Below are positions 22,191-30,957 of a stretch of 42,059 nt of DNA, in pieces. Location: positions 1-42,059 of the forward strand of contig JANBVI010000021.1 of the NCBI GenBank assembly GCA_024239075.1, read 5' to 3'. The stretch comes from Fischerella sp. CENA71 (GTDB lineage Bacteria > Cyanobacteriota > Cyanobacteriia > Cyanobacteriales > Nostocaceae). Numbering within the stretch: the stretch's first letter is position 1; each line of letters opens with the position of its first letter. Below the pieces are notes generated by a model that saw nothing but the letters and a program-made list of their open reading frames with translations, was not told the origin of the DNA and searched no databases. Position numbers and translations under genes: made by a program.

Positions 22191-22329
22191 TATTAAAGAG
22201 GGAATAAGGCTGTAAGGGTCTGTAAGGGTGTAGGAAGAAGGAAGTTATAAGGGGATAAGAGTGTCAAGAGAAATGATTTTTAAACTAAGAGTATGCCATT
22301 CCTCCTAAACCCCTAAACCCCTAAGTTTC
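22191..22329. repeat. ssuD-ssuE spacer with short tandem repeats
   Basis: The spacer contains GTCTGTAAGGGT-type units (CTGTAAGGGT at 22211-22220 and 22221-22230) and a CCTAAACCCCTAAACCCCTA run (22303-22322). These are dispersed-repeat types. The genes are still likely to be co-transcribed, since no clear terminator is seen. Confidence 0.45.
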
Positions 22330-23490
22330 TTAATCTACAGTTGCAATTGTCTTTACTTTAACCTGCTGTTTCGGAAATTCCCGGTTAGCTACAATCTCGC
22401 CAAAGGGACTTAATACTTGCGGTTCTAAGGTTTGTTGATTCTCTAGAGGTAAAAGTGGGAATAGTAATTCTGCTACTCGATACGCTTCTTCTAAGTGAGG
22501 ATACCCAGAGAAGATAAAGGTATCGATACCTAACTCGGTATACTCCAGCATTCTCTTGGCAACAGTATCAGGATCACCAACTAATGCAGTCCCGGCACCA
22601 CCCCGCACTAAACCAATTCCTGCCCACAAATTTGGGCTGATTTGCAAAGCTTCCCGACTGCCGTTGTGTAAGTCTTGCATCCGGCGTTGTCCTTCCGAGT
22701 CCATGCGTGAGTAAGCTTGTTGGGTTTTGGCGATCGCTTCATCATCTACGTAGCGAATCAAATCATTGGCTGCATCCCATGCTTGACTTTCGGTTTCCCG
22801 GACAATTACATGGAGGCGAATACCAAAGCGTAATGTTCTGCCTTCTGCTTCTGCCAGTCGTCGCACCGAAGCAATCTTTTCGGCAACTTGTTCTGGCGGT
22901 TCACCCCAAGTTAAGTACACATCTACGTGTTTAGCGGCAATCCGCTGGGCGATGGGTGAAGAACCGCCAAACCATAATGGTGGATGTGGCTTCTGTACTG
23001 TTGGAAATAGCAACTTACCACCTTGAATATTAAGATAATCTCCCTGGAAGTCAGCAATTTCCCCTGCTGCGATCTGCCGCCACACCGTCAAAAATTCATC
23101 TGTTAATTCGTAGCGATCGTCATGGGAAAGATGCAAGCCATCCCCCGCTAACTCTACAGGATCGCCACCAGTGACGACGTTAATCAACAATCTACCACCG
23201 GATATGCGATCAAACGTTGCTGCCATCCGGGCCGCTACCCCTGGTGACATCAACCCCGGACGAATCGCTACCAAAAATCGCATTCTTTTAGTATGTGTTA
23301 CCAAGGTAGAAGCCAATATCCAGGCATCTTCACAAGAACGACCTGTAGGTAATAATGCCCCTGTAAAACCCAAATGATCCACGGCTTGGGCAATCTGCCG
23401 CCAGTAATCAAAGTTGACTGCCCGTCCCCCGATGGCAGTACCAAGATAGCGCCCTTCACCGTGAGTCGGAATAAACCAAAGTAGCTGCAT
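22330..23490 (-). CDS. ssuD: Alkanesulfonate monooxygenase
   Basis: The 386-residue luciferase-like enzyme uses reduced FMN and O2 to release sulfite from alkanesulfonates, so the cell can use organosulfur as a sulfur source. Family stretches are [20 protein letters not shown] at the start, [56 protein letters not shown] and [20 protein letters not shown]. Length fits the family (about 380). A conserved inverted repeat ends 42 nt before the start codon. The reductase partner lies downstream. Confidence 0.93.
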   Translation of the reverse strand: MQLLWFIPTHGEGRYLGTAIGGRAVNFDYWRQIAQAVDHLGFTGALLPTGRSCEDAWILASTLVTHTKRMRFLVAIRPGLMSPGVAARMAATFDRISGGRLLINVVTGGDPVELAGDGLHLSHDDRYELTDEFLTVWRQIAAGEIADFQGDYLNIQGGKLLFPTVQKPHPPLWFGGSSPIAQRIAAKHVDVYLTWGEPPEQVAEKIASVRRLAEAEGRTLRFGIRLHVIVRETESQAWDAANDLIRYVDDEAIAKTQQAYSRMDSEGQRRMQDLHNGSREALQISPNLWAGIGLVRGGAGTALVGDPDTVAKRMLEYTELGIDTFIFSGYPHLEEAYRVAELLFPLLPLENQQTLEPQVLSPFGEIVANREFPKQQVKVKTIATVD

Positions 23491-23532
23491 GATATATATT
23501 TAGAGTCGCTGCAAAATTTTTTTACTCTGTAT

Positions 23533-23560
23533 TTACGGCAAATCTATCGGTATACCGTAT
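23533..23560. promoter_or_regulatory. Operator site 1: TTACGGC-N14-ACCGTAT
   Basis: This is one of four matching 28-bp inverted repeats in the sulfur region. It lies between ssuD (42 nt away) and the divergent TPR gene (289 nt away). Inside it, CGGTATACCG (23548-23557) is also a perfect palindrome. The rest of 23491-23849 has no gene. Confidence 0.65.
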
Positions 23561-23849
23561 TATTTTATTTACTTCAGAGTATCGCACAGGCAATTAGGTT
23601 AACGCAATACCTTTACAAAACTAAATACTGTTTATCTATCAATTTACAGTAGTTAATTTGTTGTTATTTTTGGAATGGTGTGACATACTTAATATTAAAT
23701 ACACTATTCCGACCGAAATATAGTACTTAAATCCTGGCGATTATAAATCTCAGCTATACAAACAAAGTCTGCTGATGCGGACTTTATTAATTAGCCTGCG
23801 TAGTCCCAGAATTTCAGTCTGCGGGGATTTTTGGTGTGAGGAATTAATA

Positions 23850-25100
23850 ATGCGAAAAGATTCACAAGGACTAGTAGTTACAACAGATTCGCCAGATGCG
23901 ATCGCAGCTATTAACCGCTTCATTGATCAAGCACTTTCTTATGGCAAAGATGCAGAAATAGCGATTTTGCAAGCAATCACAGCAGATCCAACTTGTGCTT
24001 TAGCCCATACCTATGCTGCTGCTTATTATCTTTCCCAGGAAAACAAGATAGCTTGGCAGCAAGCGCAACCCCACCTGCAAGCAGCACAAAAGCATTCAGC
24101 TAATATTACCGACAGAGAGCAATTATATGTGCAAGCAATTTTAACTTGGGCAAATAAAGAGATTGATGTGGCGATCGCCTTCCACGAAGAGATTACCAAC
24201 AAATTTCCCCATGATTTGATTTCCGTACAGCAGGGACAGTATCACTATTTTTATTTGGGTGACAAAGAAAGATTATTACAAATTGCCCAAAAGGTTTTAG
24301 CTGTCAATCCTGAACATCATTATTTATACGGTATGGTTGCGTTTGGTTTAGAACAATGCCATCAACTAGCAGCAGCAGAAGCAATGGCACGCAAGGCAAC
24401 AGCTATGAATCGCTATAATCCTTGGGCGCATCATGCCGTTGCCCATGTATTAGAAACTCAAGGGCGAGTGGATGAGGGTATCGCTTGGATGGAGAGTTTT
24501 GCTGATAGTTGGGAAAACTGTAACTCAATGCTGTATACCCATAACTGGTGGCATGTTGCCTTGTATTATCTAGAACGAGTTGACATAGAGAAAGTTTTGT
24601 CACTCTACGATATCCATATTTGGGGACGTGCCAACAAGCGATCGCCCAAAGATCAAGTCGGAGCAATTTCACTTCTATTAAGGTTAGAGTTACGCGGTGT
24701 GAATGTGGGTAGTCGCTGGCAAGAATTGAGTACTTATCTTTACCCTCGTATTCATGAACATGCTCTTCCTTTTCAAGACTTGCATTACGTTTATGCAATG
24801 GCTAAGGCAGGATTTACGGATTGGGTAAACCAAATGTTATTGAGTATGGAACAACATGCCCTAAGTATAAATCCTTTTTTACGACAGGGCTGGATAGAAG
24901 TAGCAATTCCCGCAGCTAGGGGAATGGTTGCTCATGCCAAAAGTGATTTCAATACAGCAATAACGCAACTCAAACCTGTTTTGCCACGCTTGCATGAGAT
25001 TGGTGGTAGTCATGCCCAGCGAGTTTTGTTTCAACAGGTTTATCAAGATGCGCTATTGCTGGCAGAAAAGCAGAGTTGGATTTATGGGATCACTGCTTGA
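23850..25100 (+). CDS. TTC38-like tetratricopeptide repeat protein
   Basis: From ATG 23850 the product has 416 residues. A frame extension to 23775 exists, but GAGG lies 8 nt ahead of 23850 and the extension looks non-coding. Repeated helical hairpins are visible, for example AILQAITADPTCALAHTYAA, LYGMVAFGLEQCHQLAAAEA and NPWAHHAVAHVLETQGRVDE, the last being close to the TTC38 family. Such proteins are scaffolds and no catalytic residues are evident. It diverges from ssuD and shares the intergenic operator, so a role in organosulfur use is plausible but unproven. Confidence 0.75.
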   Translation: MRKDSQGLVVTTDSPDAIAAINRFIDQALSYGKDAEIAILQAITADPTCALAHTYAAAYYLSQENKIAWQQAQPHLQAAQKHSANITDREQLYVQAILTWANKEIDVAIAFHEEITNKFPHDLISVQQGQYHYFYLGDKERLLQIAQKVLAVNPEHHYLYGMVAFGLEQCHQLAAAEAMARKATAMNRYNPWAHHAVAHVLETQGRVDEGIAWMESFADSWENCNSMLYTHNWWHVALYYLERVDIEKVLSLYDIHIWGRANKRSPKDQVGAISLLLRLELRGVNVGSRWQELSTYLYPRIHEHALPFQDLHYVYAMAKAGFTDWVNQMLLSMEQHALSINPFLRQGWIEVAIPAARGMVAHAKSDFNTAITQLKPVLPRLHEIGGSHAQRVLFQQVYQDALLLAEKQSWIYGITA

Positions 25101-25116
25101 TGGGATTGAGTTGGAA

Positions 25117-25944
25117 TTAACCGAAGCGCCCACTGATATACTCCTCAGCTTCTTTAGTTGTAGGAGTATTGAACATTTGTTCTGTAGGACTGAACTCGAC
25201 TAATTTACCACGACGTTTGCCATGCTCATCAATCTCTGTATTGAAAAACGCCGTCCAATCTGCAATCCTGGAAGCTTGTTGCATATTGTGAGTCACCATA
25301 ATAATGGTGTACTGTTCCTTAAGTTCCAAGCAGAGTTCTTCAACTTGACGAGTAGAAATCGGGTCGAGAGCAGAACATGGTTCATCCATTAACAATACAT
25401 CTGGCTTCATAGCGATCGCCCGCGCAATACAAAGCCGTTGCTGTTGTCCACCAGATAAAGCTGTACCCTTTGCCTTGAGCTTGTCTTTGACTTCATCCCA
25501 AATAGCAGCACGTTTGAGGGAATTTTCGACTAATTCATCAATATTACCTTTATAGCCATTAGAACGCGGGGCAAAGGCTATATTTTCGTATATTGACTTA
25601 GGAAAAGGATTTGGTCTTTGAAAAACCATTCCTACTTGTCGGCGCAATTTTACAGAATTGATTTTAGGATCATAAATATTGCGATCGCGGTAAATCAGCC
25701 TACCTTCTACCTTTGCTCCAGGAATTAAATCATTCATGCGGTTAAAGCAACGTAGTAGAGTACTTTTACCACATCCTGAAGGGCCAATAAAAGCAGTAAT
25801 TTGTTTTTGAGGAATTTTTAGATAAACATCCAAAAGAGCCAAAAAACCACCATAGTAGACCTTCACACCTTCAACATCAAATACAGCATCATCTTGTTGG
25901 TTAAATGTGGCATCTAATTGACTTCTACTGTTATGATAATTCAT
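25117..25944 (-). CDS. pstB: Pst-type ABC transporter ATPase
   Basis: The 275-residue ATPase has Walker [10 protein letters not shown] (about residues 54-62), the signature [20 protein letters not shown] and Walker [14 protein letters not shown]. Length and the ending [20 protein letters not shown] match PstB. It energises the PstC/PstA pore on the cytoplasmic side. It is the last gene of the sbpA-pstS-pstC-pstA-pstB run and ends 16 nt from the convergent TPR gene. No phoU gene follows. Confidence 0.93.
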   Translation of the reverse strand: MNYHNSRSQLDATFNQQDDAVFDVEGVKVYYGGFLALLDVYLKIPQKQITAFIGPSGCGKSTLLRCFNRMNDLIPGAKVEGRLIYRDRNIYDPKINSVKLRRQVGMVFQRPNPFPKSIYENIAFAPRSNGYKGNIDELVENSLKRAAIWDEVKDKLKAKGTALSGGQQQRLCIARAIAMKPDVLLMDEPCSALDPISTRQVEELCLELKEQYTIIMVTHNMQQASRIADWTAFFNTEIDEHGKRRGKLVEFSPTEQMFNTPTTKEAEEYISGRFG

Positions 25945-26026
25945 CTTAATTCATCTCCAAATATTTATAAAACCTGGATTTAGACAGTTACTAATTATGC
26001 AATTAACTGTTTACTTGTCCTTCCAT

Positions 26027-26923
26027 CTAATGATAGAAGCGTTGACGAATATAAATTGCTAAACCATTTAAAGCCAAAACCAAGAGTATTAACACAATAA
26101 TTGTTGCTGCTGCTGCATTCGCAAAACCTGGTTCTGGACGACTAATGTAACTATAAATTTGAATGGGCAATGCCATAAATCTCTGGAACAAACCAGGATT
26201 AAAAGTCAGGAAAGCCACAGCACCTACTACAATTAAAGATGCTGCATCACCAATGGCACGAGATACAGAAATGATCACTCCTGTAAGGATACCGGGAATA
26301 GCATAGGGTATGACGTGATGGCTAACTGTTTGCCATTTAGTAACACCTAAGCCATAGGAAGCATATCTGAGGGAATCCGGAACTGCACGAATTGCTTCTC
26401 TCGCTGTCACAATAATTACTGGTAAAGACAACAAAGATAAAGTCAAAGCTCCGGAAATCAGAGTCGGGCCAAACCCAAGTAAATAATTGAAAACTCCTAA
26501 ACCCAACAATCCATAGACAATAGAAGGTACTCCCGCTAGATTGCTGATATTAATCTCAATAATTGCTGTCCACCAAGTTTTGGGTGCGTATTCTTCAAGA
26601 TATAAAGCCGCTCCTACGCCAATTGGTACAGTTATCAAAATGACGATTATTCCCAAAAGAATGCTGCTAACAATCGCAGGACGGATACCACCTTGATCAG
26701 GAAAACGAGAAGGAGTTTCAGTCAAAAATCCAGGTGACAAAAATCTACCTAATCCATCTCGTAAAACATCAAATAGTAACAACGTAAGGACAAATAAACC
26801 TATCAACAAACCTAATAAAAAAAGTAATTTAAAAACTTTTCCTATATTTTCTCTTTTGTCAACATTATCAGTAAATTCTGTTGGAGAAATTTGAGAATCA
26901 TCTCTTGGATAAATTGTAGCCAT
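26027..26923 (-). CDS. pstA: Pst-type ABC permease
   Basis: The 298-residue permease has about six helices and the binding-protein-dependent transport signature EAIRAVPDSLRYASYGLGVT near residues 176-195, with IPYAIPGILTGVIISVSRAI after it. It resembles PstA, with a start 6 nt after pstC ends. The ATPase PstB would dock on the EAI loop. Confidence 0.9.
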   Translation of the reverse strand: MATIYPRDDSQISPTEFTDNVDKRENIGKVFKLLFLLGLLIGLFVLTLLLFDVLRDGLGRFLSPGFLTETPSRFPDQGGIRPAIVSSILLGIIVILITVPIGVGAALYLEEYAPKTWWTAIIEINISNLAGVPSIVYGLLGLGVFNYLLGFGPTLISGALTLSLLSLPVIIVTAREAIRAVPDSLRYASYGLGVTKWQTVSHHVIPYAIPGILTGVIISVSRAIGDAASLIVVGAVAFLTFNPGLFQRFMALPIQIYSYISRPEPGFANAAAATIIVLILLVLALNGLAIYIRQRFYH

Positions 26924-26929
26924 GCCTAT

Positions 26930-27871
26930 TTACTCGTACTTTTCTTTAAAGCGATTAGAAATCCAGTAACTGACTATATTTAAAGCCAGGGTAATCAGAA
27001 ACAAAACAGCACCTACAGCATATAAAGTCTGGAAATTAAGACTACCACGCGGACTATCTCCACCAGAAATTTGTGCCATGTAAGCCGTCATTGTTTCTAC
27101 CGACTCTGCAAAATTAACAGTCAGTTTTGGCTGTTGTCCGGCGGCAATGAGAACAGTCATAGTTTCACCAACAGCGCGAGAAATACCCAAAATAATTGAG
27201 GCTGTAATTCCAGAAAGAGCAGCTGGCAGAACAACTTTAAAAATGGCTTCTAGTTTGGTTATGCCTAAAGCGTAAGCGCCTTCTCGCAAAGAACGTGGAA
27301 CTGAGCGAATCGCATCTAAACTAATAGAACCAACTGTAGGAGTAATCATGATCCCCATCATCAACCCCGCACTCAAAGCATTGAAGATTTCCAGAGGGAT
27401 AAAATTTCGCAGCAATGGTGTGACAAACAACAGCGCAAAGTAACCATAGACAACCGTGGGTATTCCTGCCAAAAGTTCTACAGCTGGACGTAAAATTGCT
27501 GCTACTTTGGGTTGGGCATATTCACTTAAATAAATAGCAGAAGATAAACCCAAAGGAATAGCAACTGCCATTGCAATAGCTGTAGTCAAAAAAGTGCCAT
27601 TAATCAGAGGCCAAATACCAAAATGCTGTTCTGCAAATAAAGGTGTCCATTTAGTATCAAGAAAGAATTGGGTAAGCGAAACTTTTTGGAAAAACTCAAA
27701 TGCCACCTGAAAGATAATTACGACAATTCCAAAGGTAGTCAGCACAGAAACTAAAGCACAACAAAATAAAATTGCTGCAACAATCTTGTCTTGGATATCT
27801 TCTGATGGGTGTTTCTCCAGTGAGTGCCTAGAGTTTTGAGAAAAACCGTTTTGAGGATTTATGCTTGTCAT
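26930..27871 (-). CDS. pstC: Pst-type ABC permease
   Basis: The 313-residue permease has about six helices, the loop DAIRSVPRSLREGAYALGIT that contacts the ATPase, and MTVLIAAGQQPKLTVNFAES typical of PstC. A perfect inverted repeat, TAGTGAA-TT-TTCACTA (27875-27890), lies 3 nt before the start and could affect its translation. No good ribosome binding site is visible. A palindromic insertion separates it from pstS. Confidence 0.9.
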   Translation of the reverse strand: MTSINPQNGFSQNSRHSLEKHPSEDIQDKIVAAILFCCALVSVLTTFGIVVIIFQVAFEFFQKVSLTQFFLDTKWTPLFAEQHFGIWPLINGTFLTTAIAMAVAIPLGLSSAIYLSEYAQPKVAAILRPAVELLAGIPTVVYGYFALLFVTPLLRNFIPLEIFNALSAGLMMGIMITPTVGSISLDAIRSVPRSLREGAYALGITKLEAIFKVVLPAALSGITASIILGISRAVGETMTVLIAAGQQPKLTVNFAESVETMTAYMAQISGGDSPRGSLNFQTLYAVGAVLFLITLALNIVSYWISNRFKEKYE

Positions 27872-27909
27872 AAATAGTGAATTTTCACTAGTACAAGGAG
27901 GCAGATTTG

Positions 27910-27988
27910 GTAGGGTGCGTTATAGACATTAGTCCTAACGCACCGGAATCTAGGATGGTGCATTGTGTTACGCGACAAAACACCCTAC
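27910..27988. repeat. Palindromic repeat within the pst operon
   Basis: GTAGGGTG (27910-27917) and CACCCTAC (27981-27988) form terminal inverted repeats. Inside are GGTGCGTTA (27914-27922) and TAACGCACC (27936-27944). This GTAGGGTGCGTTA family is widespread in cyanobacterial intergenic DNA. As a hairpin in the mRNA it could lower expression of pstC relative to pstS. Confidence 0.6.
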
Positions 27989-27991
27989 AAC

Positions 27992-28993
27992 TTAAATAAA
28001 GTTTGTGATTGGTTGACCTGGTTTTGCTTTTTTGAATTTAGTACCAGTTTCCCCAGCAGCAAATTTCTGTTTCGTTTTGACATAAGCTTCATCTGGTAGC
28101 GCTACATAACCAACACTGTCTACCCACTTCCAAGAATTTTCTAGATAAAAATTTACAAATTCTTTGACTGCTGGCTTGGTATCTATGGATTTTTTACTGA
28201 CATAAATGAAAAGGGGACGAGACAGTGGTGTGTAGATATTCTTTACAACATTGTCTACTGGAACTGGTTTTTCACACTTTCCTGTAGGGCTTTTGACCGC
28301 AACTAAATTGAGTTTATCTTGGTTTTGAATATAATAAGATATCCCGACATATCCTAAAGCTGATGGTTCTCCTGAGACTCCTTGAACAAGCAGATTTTGA
28401 TTGTGACTAGGAGTGTAGTCTGTACGACCATTTTTGGCTTTCTTTGTCACAGCTTGGGTAAAATAATCAAAGGTTCCCGTATCAGAAGCAGGAGCATAAA
28501 GTTTCAGCGGTTTATCAGGAAATTTGGGATTAACTTGATTCCAACTCAATATTTTGCCATCAGATTTGGCACTCCAAATTTTGTCAAGTTCCTTGATAGT
28601 CAAACATTTAGCAAAATTATTTTGGCGGTTAGCGATCACAGCAATTCCATCTAAGCCTATAGGTAACTCTATAAATTCAATATTCTTACTTTTACATCTA
28701 GCGATTTCTTCATCTTTAATAGTACGAGAAGCACCAACAATATCAATGTCACCAGCACAAAATTTACTGATTCCACCACCAGTACCACTAGAAGCAACAC
28801 TAACATTAGCTTTTGGTTCAACCTTCTCGTATTCTTCTGCAACTGCTAAAGAAATAGGAAAACCTACCGCTGCACCATCAATACTCACTTGACTTTTCTC
28901 TTCTTGGGCGCGATCGCAACCAGTTATACCGTAACTAATAAGCATCAAAAATGCCAGGAACAATTTACCCTGAAATCTCTTATAAAGCTTCAT
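27992..28993 (-). CDS. pstS: PstS/SphX-family substrate-binding lipoprotein
   Basis: The 333-residue protein starts with a lipoprotein signal (LFLAFLMLISYGITGCDRA, lipid-bearing Cys near residue 26). The binding domain has VASSGTGGGISKFCAGDIDI and VGASRTIKDEE, as in cyanobacterial SphX/PstS. The first ligand loop reads DGAAVGFPIS where related proteins normally have a Ser/Thr-rich DGSSTVFPI, which may change affinity or ligand. It follows the sulfate-binding gene after only 58 bp, with no Pho box or terminator seen in the gap. Phosphate is the default guess, but another oxyanion is possible. Confidence 0.85.
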   Translation of the reverse strand: MKLYKRFQGKLFLAFLMLISYGITGCDRAQEEKSQVSIDGAAVGFPISLAVAEEYEKVEPKANVSVASSGTGGGISKFCAGDIDIVGASRTIKDEEIARCKSKNIEFIELPIGLDGIAVIANRQNNFAKCLTIKELDKIWSAKSDGKILSWNQVNPKFPDKPLKLYAPASDTGTFDYFTQAVTKKAKNGRTDYTPSHNQNLLVQGVSGEPSALGYVGISYYIQNQDKLNLVAVKSPTGKCEKPVPVDNVVKNIYTPLSRPLFIYVSKKSIDTKPAVKEFVNFYLENSWKWVDSVGYVALPDEAYVKTKQKFAAGETGTKFKKAKPGQPITNFI

Positions 28994-29051
28994 ATGCTAG
29001 TAGCTAATATTAAATTTGCAAACAAAACTGCATTTACACTCTTCTGTCTTC

Positions 29052-30209
29052 TCACGCTTTCTTAGCAGCTTGAACTTTGTCAAAAATTGCCCCATCTCCA
29101 AAAAACTTTTTCTGGATACTATCCCAACCCCCTAAATCTAGAGCCGTGAATAAAGTTTGAATTTGGGGATATTGTTTTACCACTTCTTGACTAACAGTGG
29201 GATTAACAGAACGATATCCTAATTTGGCAAATTCGCGTTGGGATTCTGTGGAGTAAAGAAAATCAACAAATGCTTGTGCAACTTCTCTCGTGCCGTGCTT
29301 GTCAACGTATTTATCAACTACAGTTACAGGGTTGTCGATAGAAATATTTATTTGTGGTACTACATAAGGTAGTTTTGCCCCATTCTGTTCCGCTAAAATT
29401 ACCTCGTTTTCATAGTTAATTAAGACATCTCCTTGACCCTTTTGGAAAAATAAATCACTAGCTTCACGAGCATCTTTTGTTAATACAGGTGTGTTCTTAT
29501 AAACTTTGGTGACATAATCTAGCGCTGTCGCTTCGTCACCTCCTGTTTGAGTCACCGATCCCCACAAAGCCAAGAATTCCCAGATCGCAATACCAGAAGT
29601 TTTTGGGTTAGCAGCAATCAGTTTCACGTCATTTTTTGCTAAGTCTTCCCAAGTCTTGATGCCTTTAGGATTACCTGCGCGGGTTACAATCGCGGCTACG
29701 GATCTACTGACAACACCATTTCTCGGAGCTTTAATTTCCCAACCTGGTTTAATCAATCCTGCTTGTTGAATTTTGTTGACATCTAGGGAAAGTGCCAGAT
29801 GTACGATATCTGCTTCTTGCGAACCTGCAATCACAGCAGCCGTTTGAGTCCCAGAACCTCCATAACTCTGCTCAAAAGTGACGTTTTGGTTATGCTCCTT
29901 TTTCCACTTTTCCACAAATTTGGGAATAATCTGGTCATGAGCAGCTTTAGTTACAGAGTAGGAAACGAGCCTAAGTTTGACATCAGGCTTGGTAGCTAAA
30001 CTACTTCCACAGGCAGCAACTGCCATACTCAAAACCACGCCTACTAAAAATAGACAGGCAAATCTTGGCACAGAGCTTCTATTCAACCAACTTCTGATTA
30101 TTCGGTGATACGAAACTTGTACAGCCTGCCAAGCTTTCACAACATAAGTCTGTATTCGCTCAATTCGGTAAGCTTCAAATTGTAGCGGATGTTGCGACTT
30201 ACTCATCAA
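29052..30209 (-). CDS. sbpA: Sulfate/thiosulfate-binding protein
   Basis: The 385-residue periplasmic protein has an unusually long basic leader (about 50 residues) before the hydrophobic core FACLFLVGVVLSMAVAACGS, which ends in a lipobox (Cys near residue 67). Family motifs are FEQSYGGSGTQTAAVIAGSQ, ADIVHLALSLDV, NPKTSGIAIWEFLALWG and KGQGDVLINYENEVILAEQN. Sulfate permease genes (cysT, cysW, cysA) are absent here; instead Pst-type genes follow on the same strand. AGGGGGAAAG precedes the start, and a conserved inverted repeat ends 15 nt before the ATG. Confidence 0.92.
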   Translation of the reverse strand: MMSKSQHPLQFEAYRIERIQTYVVKAWQAVQVSYHRIIRSWLNRSSVPRFACLFLVGVVLSMAVAACGSSLATKPDVKLRLVSYSVTKAAHDQIIPKFVEKWKKEHNQNVTFEQSYGGSGTQTAAVIAGSQEADIVHLALSLDVNKIQQAGLIKPGWEIKAPRNGVVSRSVAAIVTRAGNPKGIKTWEDLAKNDVKLIAANPKTSGIAIWEFLALWGSVTQTGGDEATALDYVTKVYKNTPVLTKDAREASDLFFQKGQGDVLINYENEVILAEQNGAKLPYVVPQINISIDNPVTVVDKYVDKHGTREVAQAFVDFLYSTESQREFAKLGYRSVNPTVSQEVVKQYPQIQTLFTALDLGGWDSIQKKFFGDGAIFDKVQAAKKA

Positions 30210-30224
30210 ACTTTCCCCCTAAAT

Positions 30225-30252
30225 CTACGGCATTTTGAGCGGGATACCGTAA
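30225..30252. promoter_or_regulatory. Operator site 2: CTACGGC-N14-ACCGTAA
   Basis: This is the second copy of the 28-bp inverted repeat. It ends 15 nt before the sbpA ATG, directly upstream of its ribosome binding site, a position that fits a repressor. Compared on the minus strand with site 1, it also shares CGGTAT and CCG inside the spacer. Confidence 0.65.
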
Positions 30253-30414
30253 TCTAAAGTATTATAGAGCAGTAGAACAAGAGTTCTTATCTGCCTTTAT
30301 CTTTTGTTACTAATTGAGCAATTAATGATTAAATTATTTGCTTAAATAGTCAAAATATGTATAGAAAAAATACCCCACTTGGCGATATGCTTGGCGGGGA
30401 TGGAGCTTGAAGAG

Positions 30415-30606
30415 GACACGGAGACACAGAGACACCTCATAGCTAAAGCTAGGGAGTCCCGGAGCCTCCGGCTAAGGAGGGACGTGGATTCAAGTAAGGA
30501 ACCGATTTTTCGTCTCCACGACTAAAGTCGGGGGCTTGCAACCAAGTGCTTCGATCTTGAGAAAGGTCGCGCTCCGCGTCTCCCTCTCTCCGTGTCTCCG
30601 CGTCTT
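30415..30606. repeat. MITE-like composite repeat
   Basis: GACACGGAGACAC (30415-30427) is matched near the far end by GTGTCTCCGCGTC (30593-30605), 12 of 13 bases in inverted orientation. Inside are the hairpins TAGCTAAAGCTA and CGACTAAAGTCG and a GGAGCCTCCGGCTAAGGAGG run. No transposase gene is present. It may be a non-autonomous element; subterminal hairpins of this type also occur in IS200/IS605 elements, but this link is weak. Confidence 0.5.
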
Positions 30607-30611
30607 CTTAG

Positions 30612-30956
30612 TCAAGATCCTGAATTTTCTTGGTGTCTTAGTGTCTTGGTGGTGAAAAATTCTTTTTGTTCACCCTTACCATACATCAAGGCATTATAGT
30701 AGTTGAACCAAAGTAGCAGATGTTCAGGGTTGAGTGAATAGCCAAGGAAGAAGCTATGCACAAAGCCGTAGCGATCGCGTTGTTCTTGGAAGAGTACTTG
30801 TACTTGTGGCGGTAGGGTTGCTTCGTCAGGCGCTTCTAACAAGGAGTTAGCCACCGTTTTCTTTTCTTGAACAGCTACTGTCTCTCGCTTTGCAGCTACT
30901 TTGGTAGAACGGTGTAAAATTTTGGTTTTGCGACTGTTCTTAGGCATAAAAATCAT
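30612..30956 (-). pseudogene. Truncated AhpD-like peroxidase-related gene
   Basis: From ATG 30956, just after the acyl-CoA dehydrogenase stop, the frame gives about 114 codons. After a basic low-complexity start, LPPQVQVLFQEQRDRYGFVH and SFFLGYSLNPEHLLLWFNYY match the N-terminal part of carboxymuconolactone-decarboxylase-like (AhpD fold) enzymes. The catalytic Cys-x-x-Cys region is missing, because the sequence passes into a repeat (FTTKTLRHQENSGS) and stops. Intact versions often accompany flavin monooxygenase genes of sulfur use. Confidence 0.6.
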
Positions 30957-30957
30957 T

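Noticed and set aside
28994-29051. Pho box before pstS
   Set aside because: No pair of TTAACC-like direct repeats is visible in the 58-bp gap.
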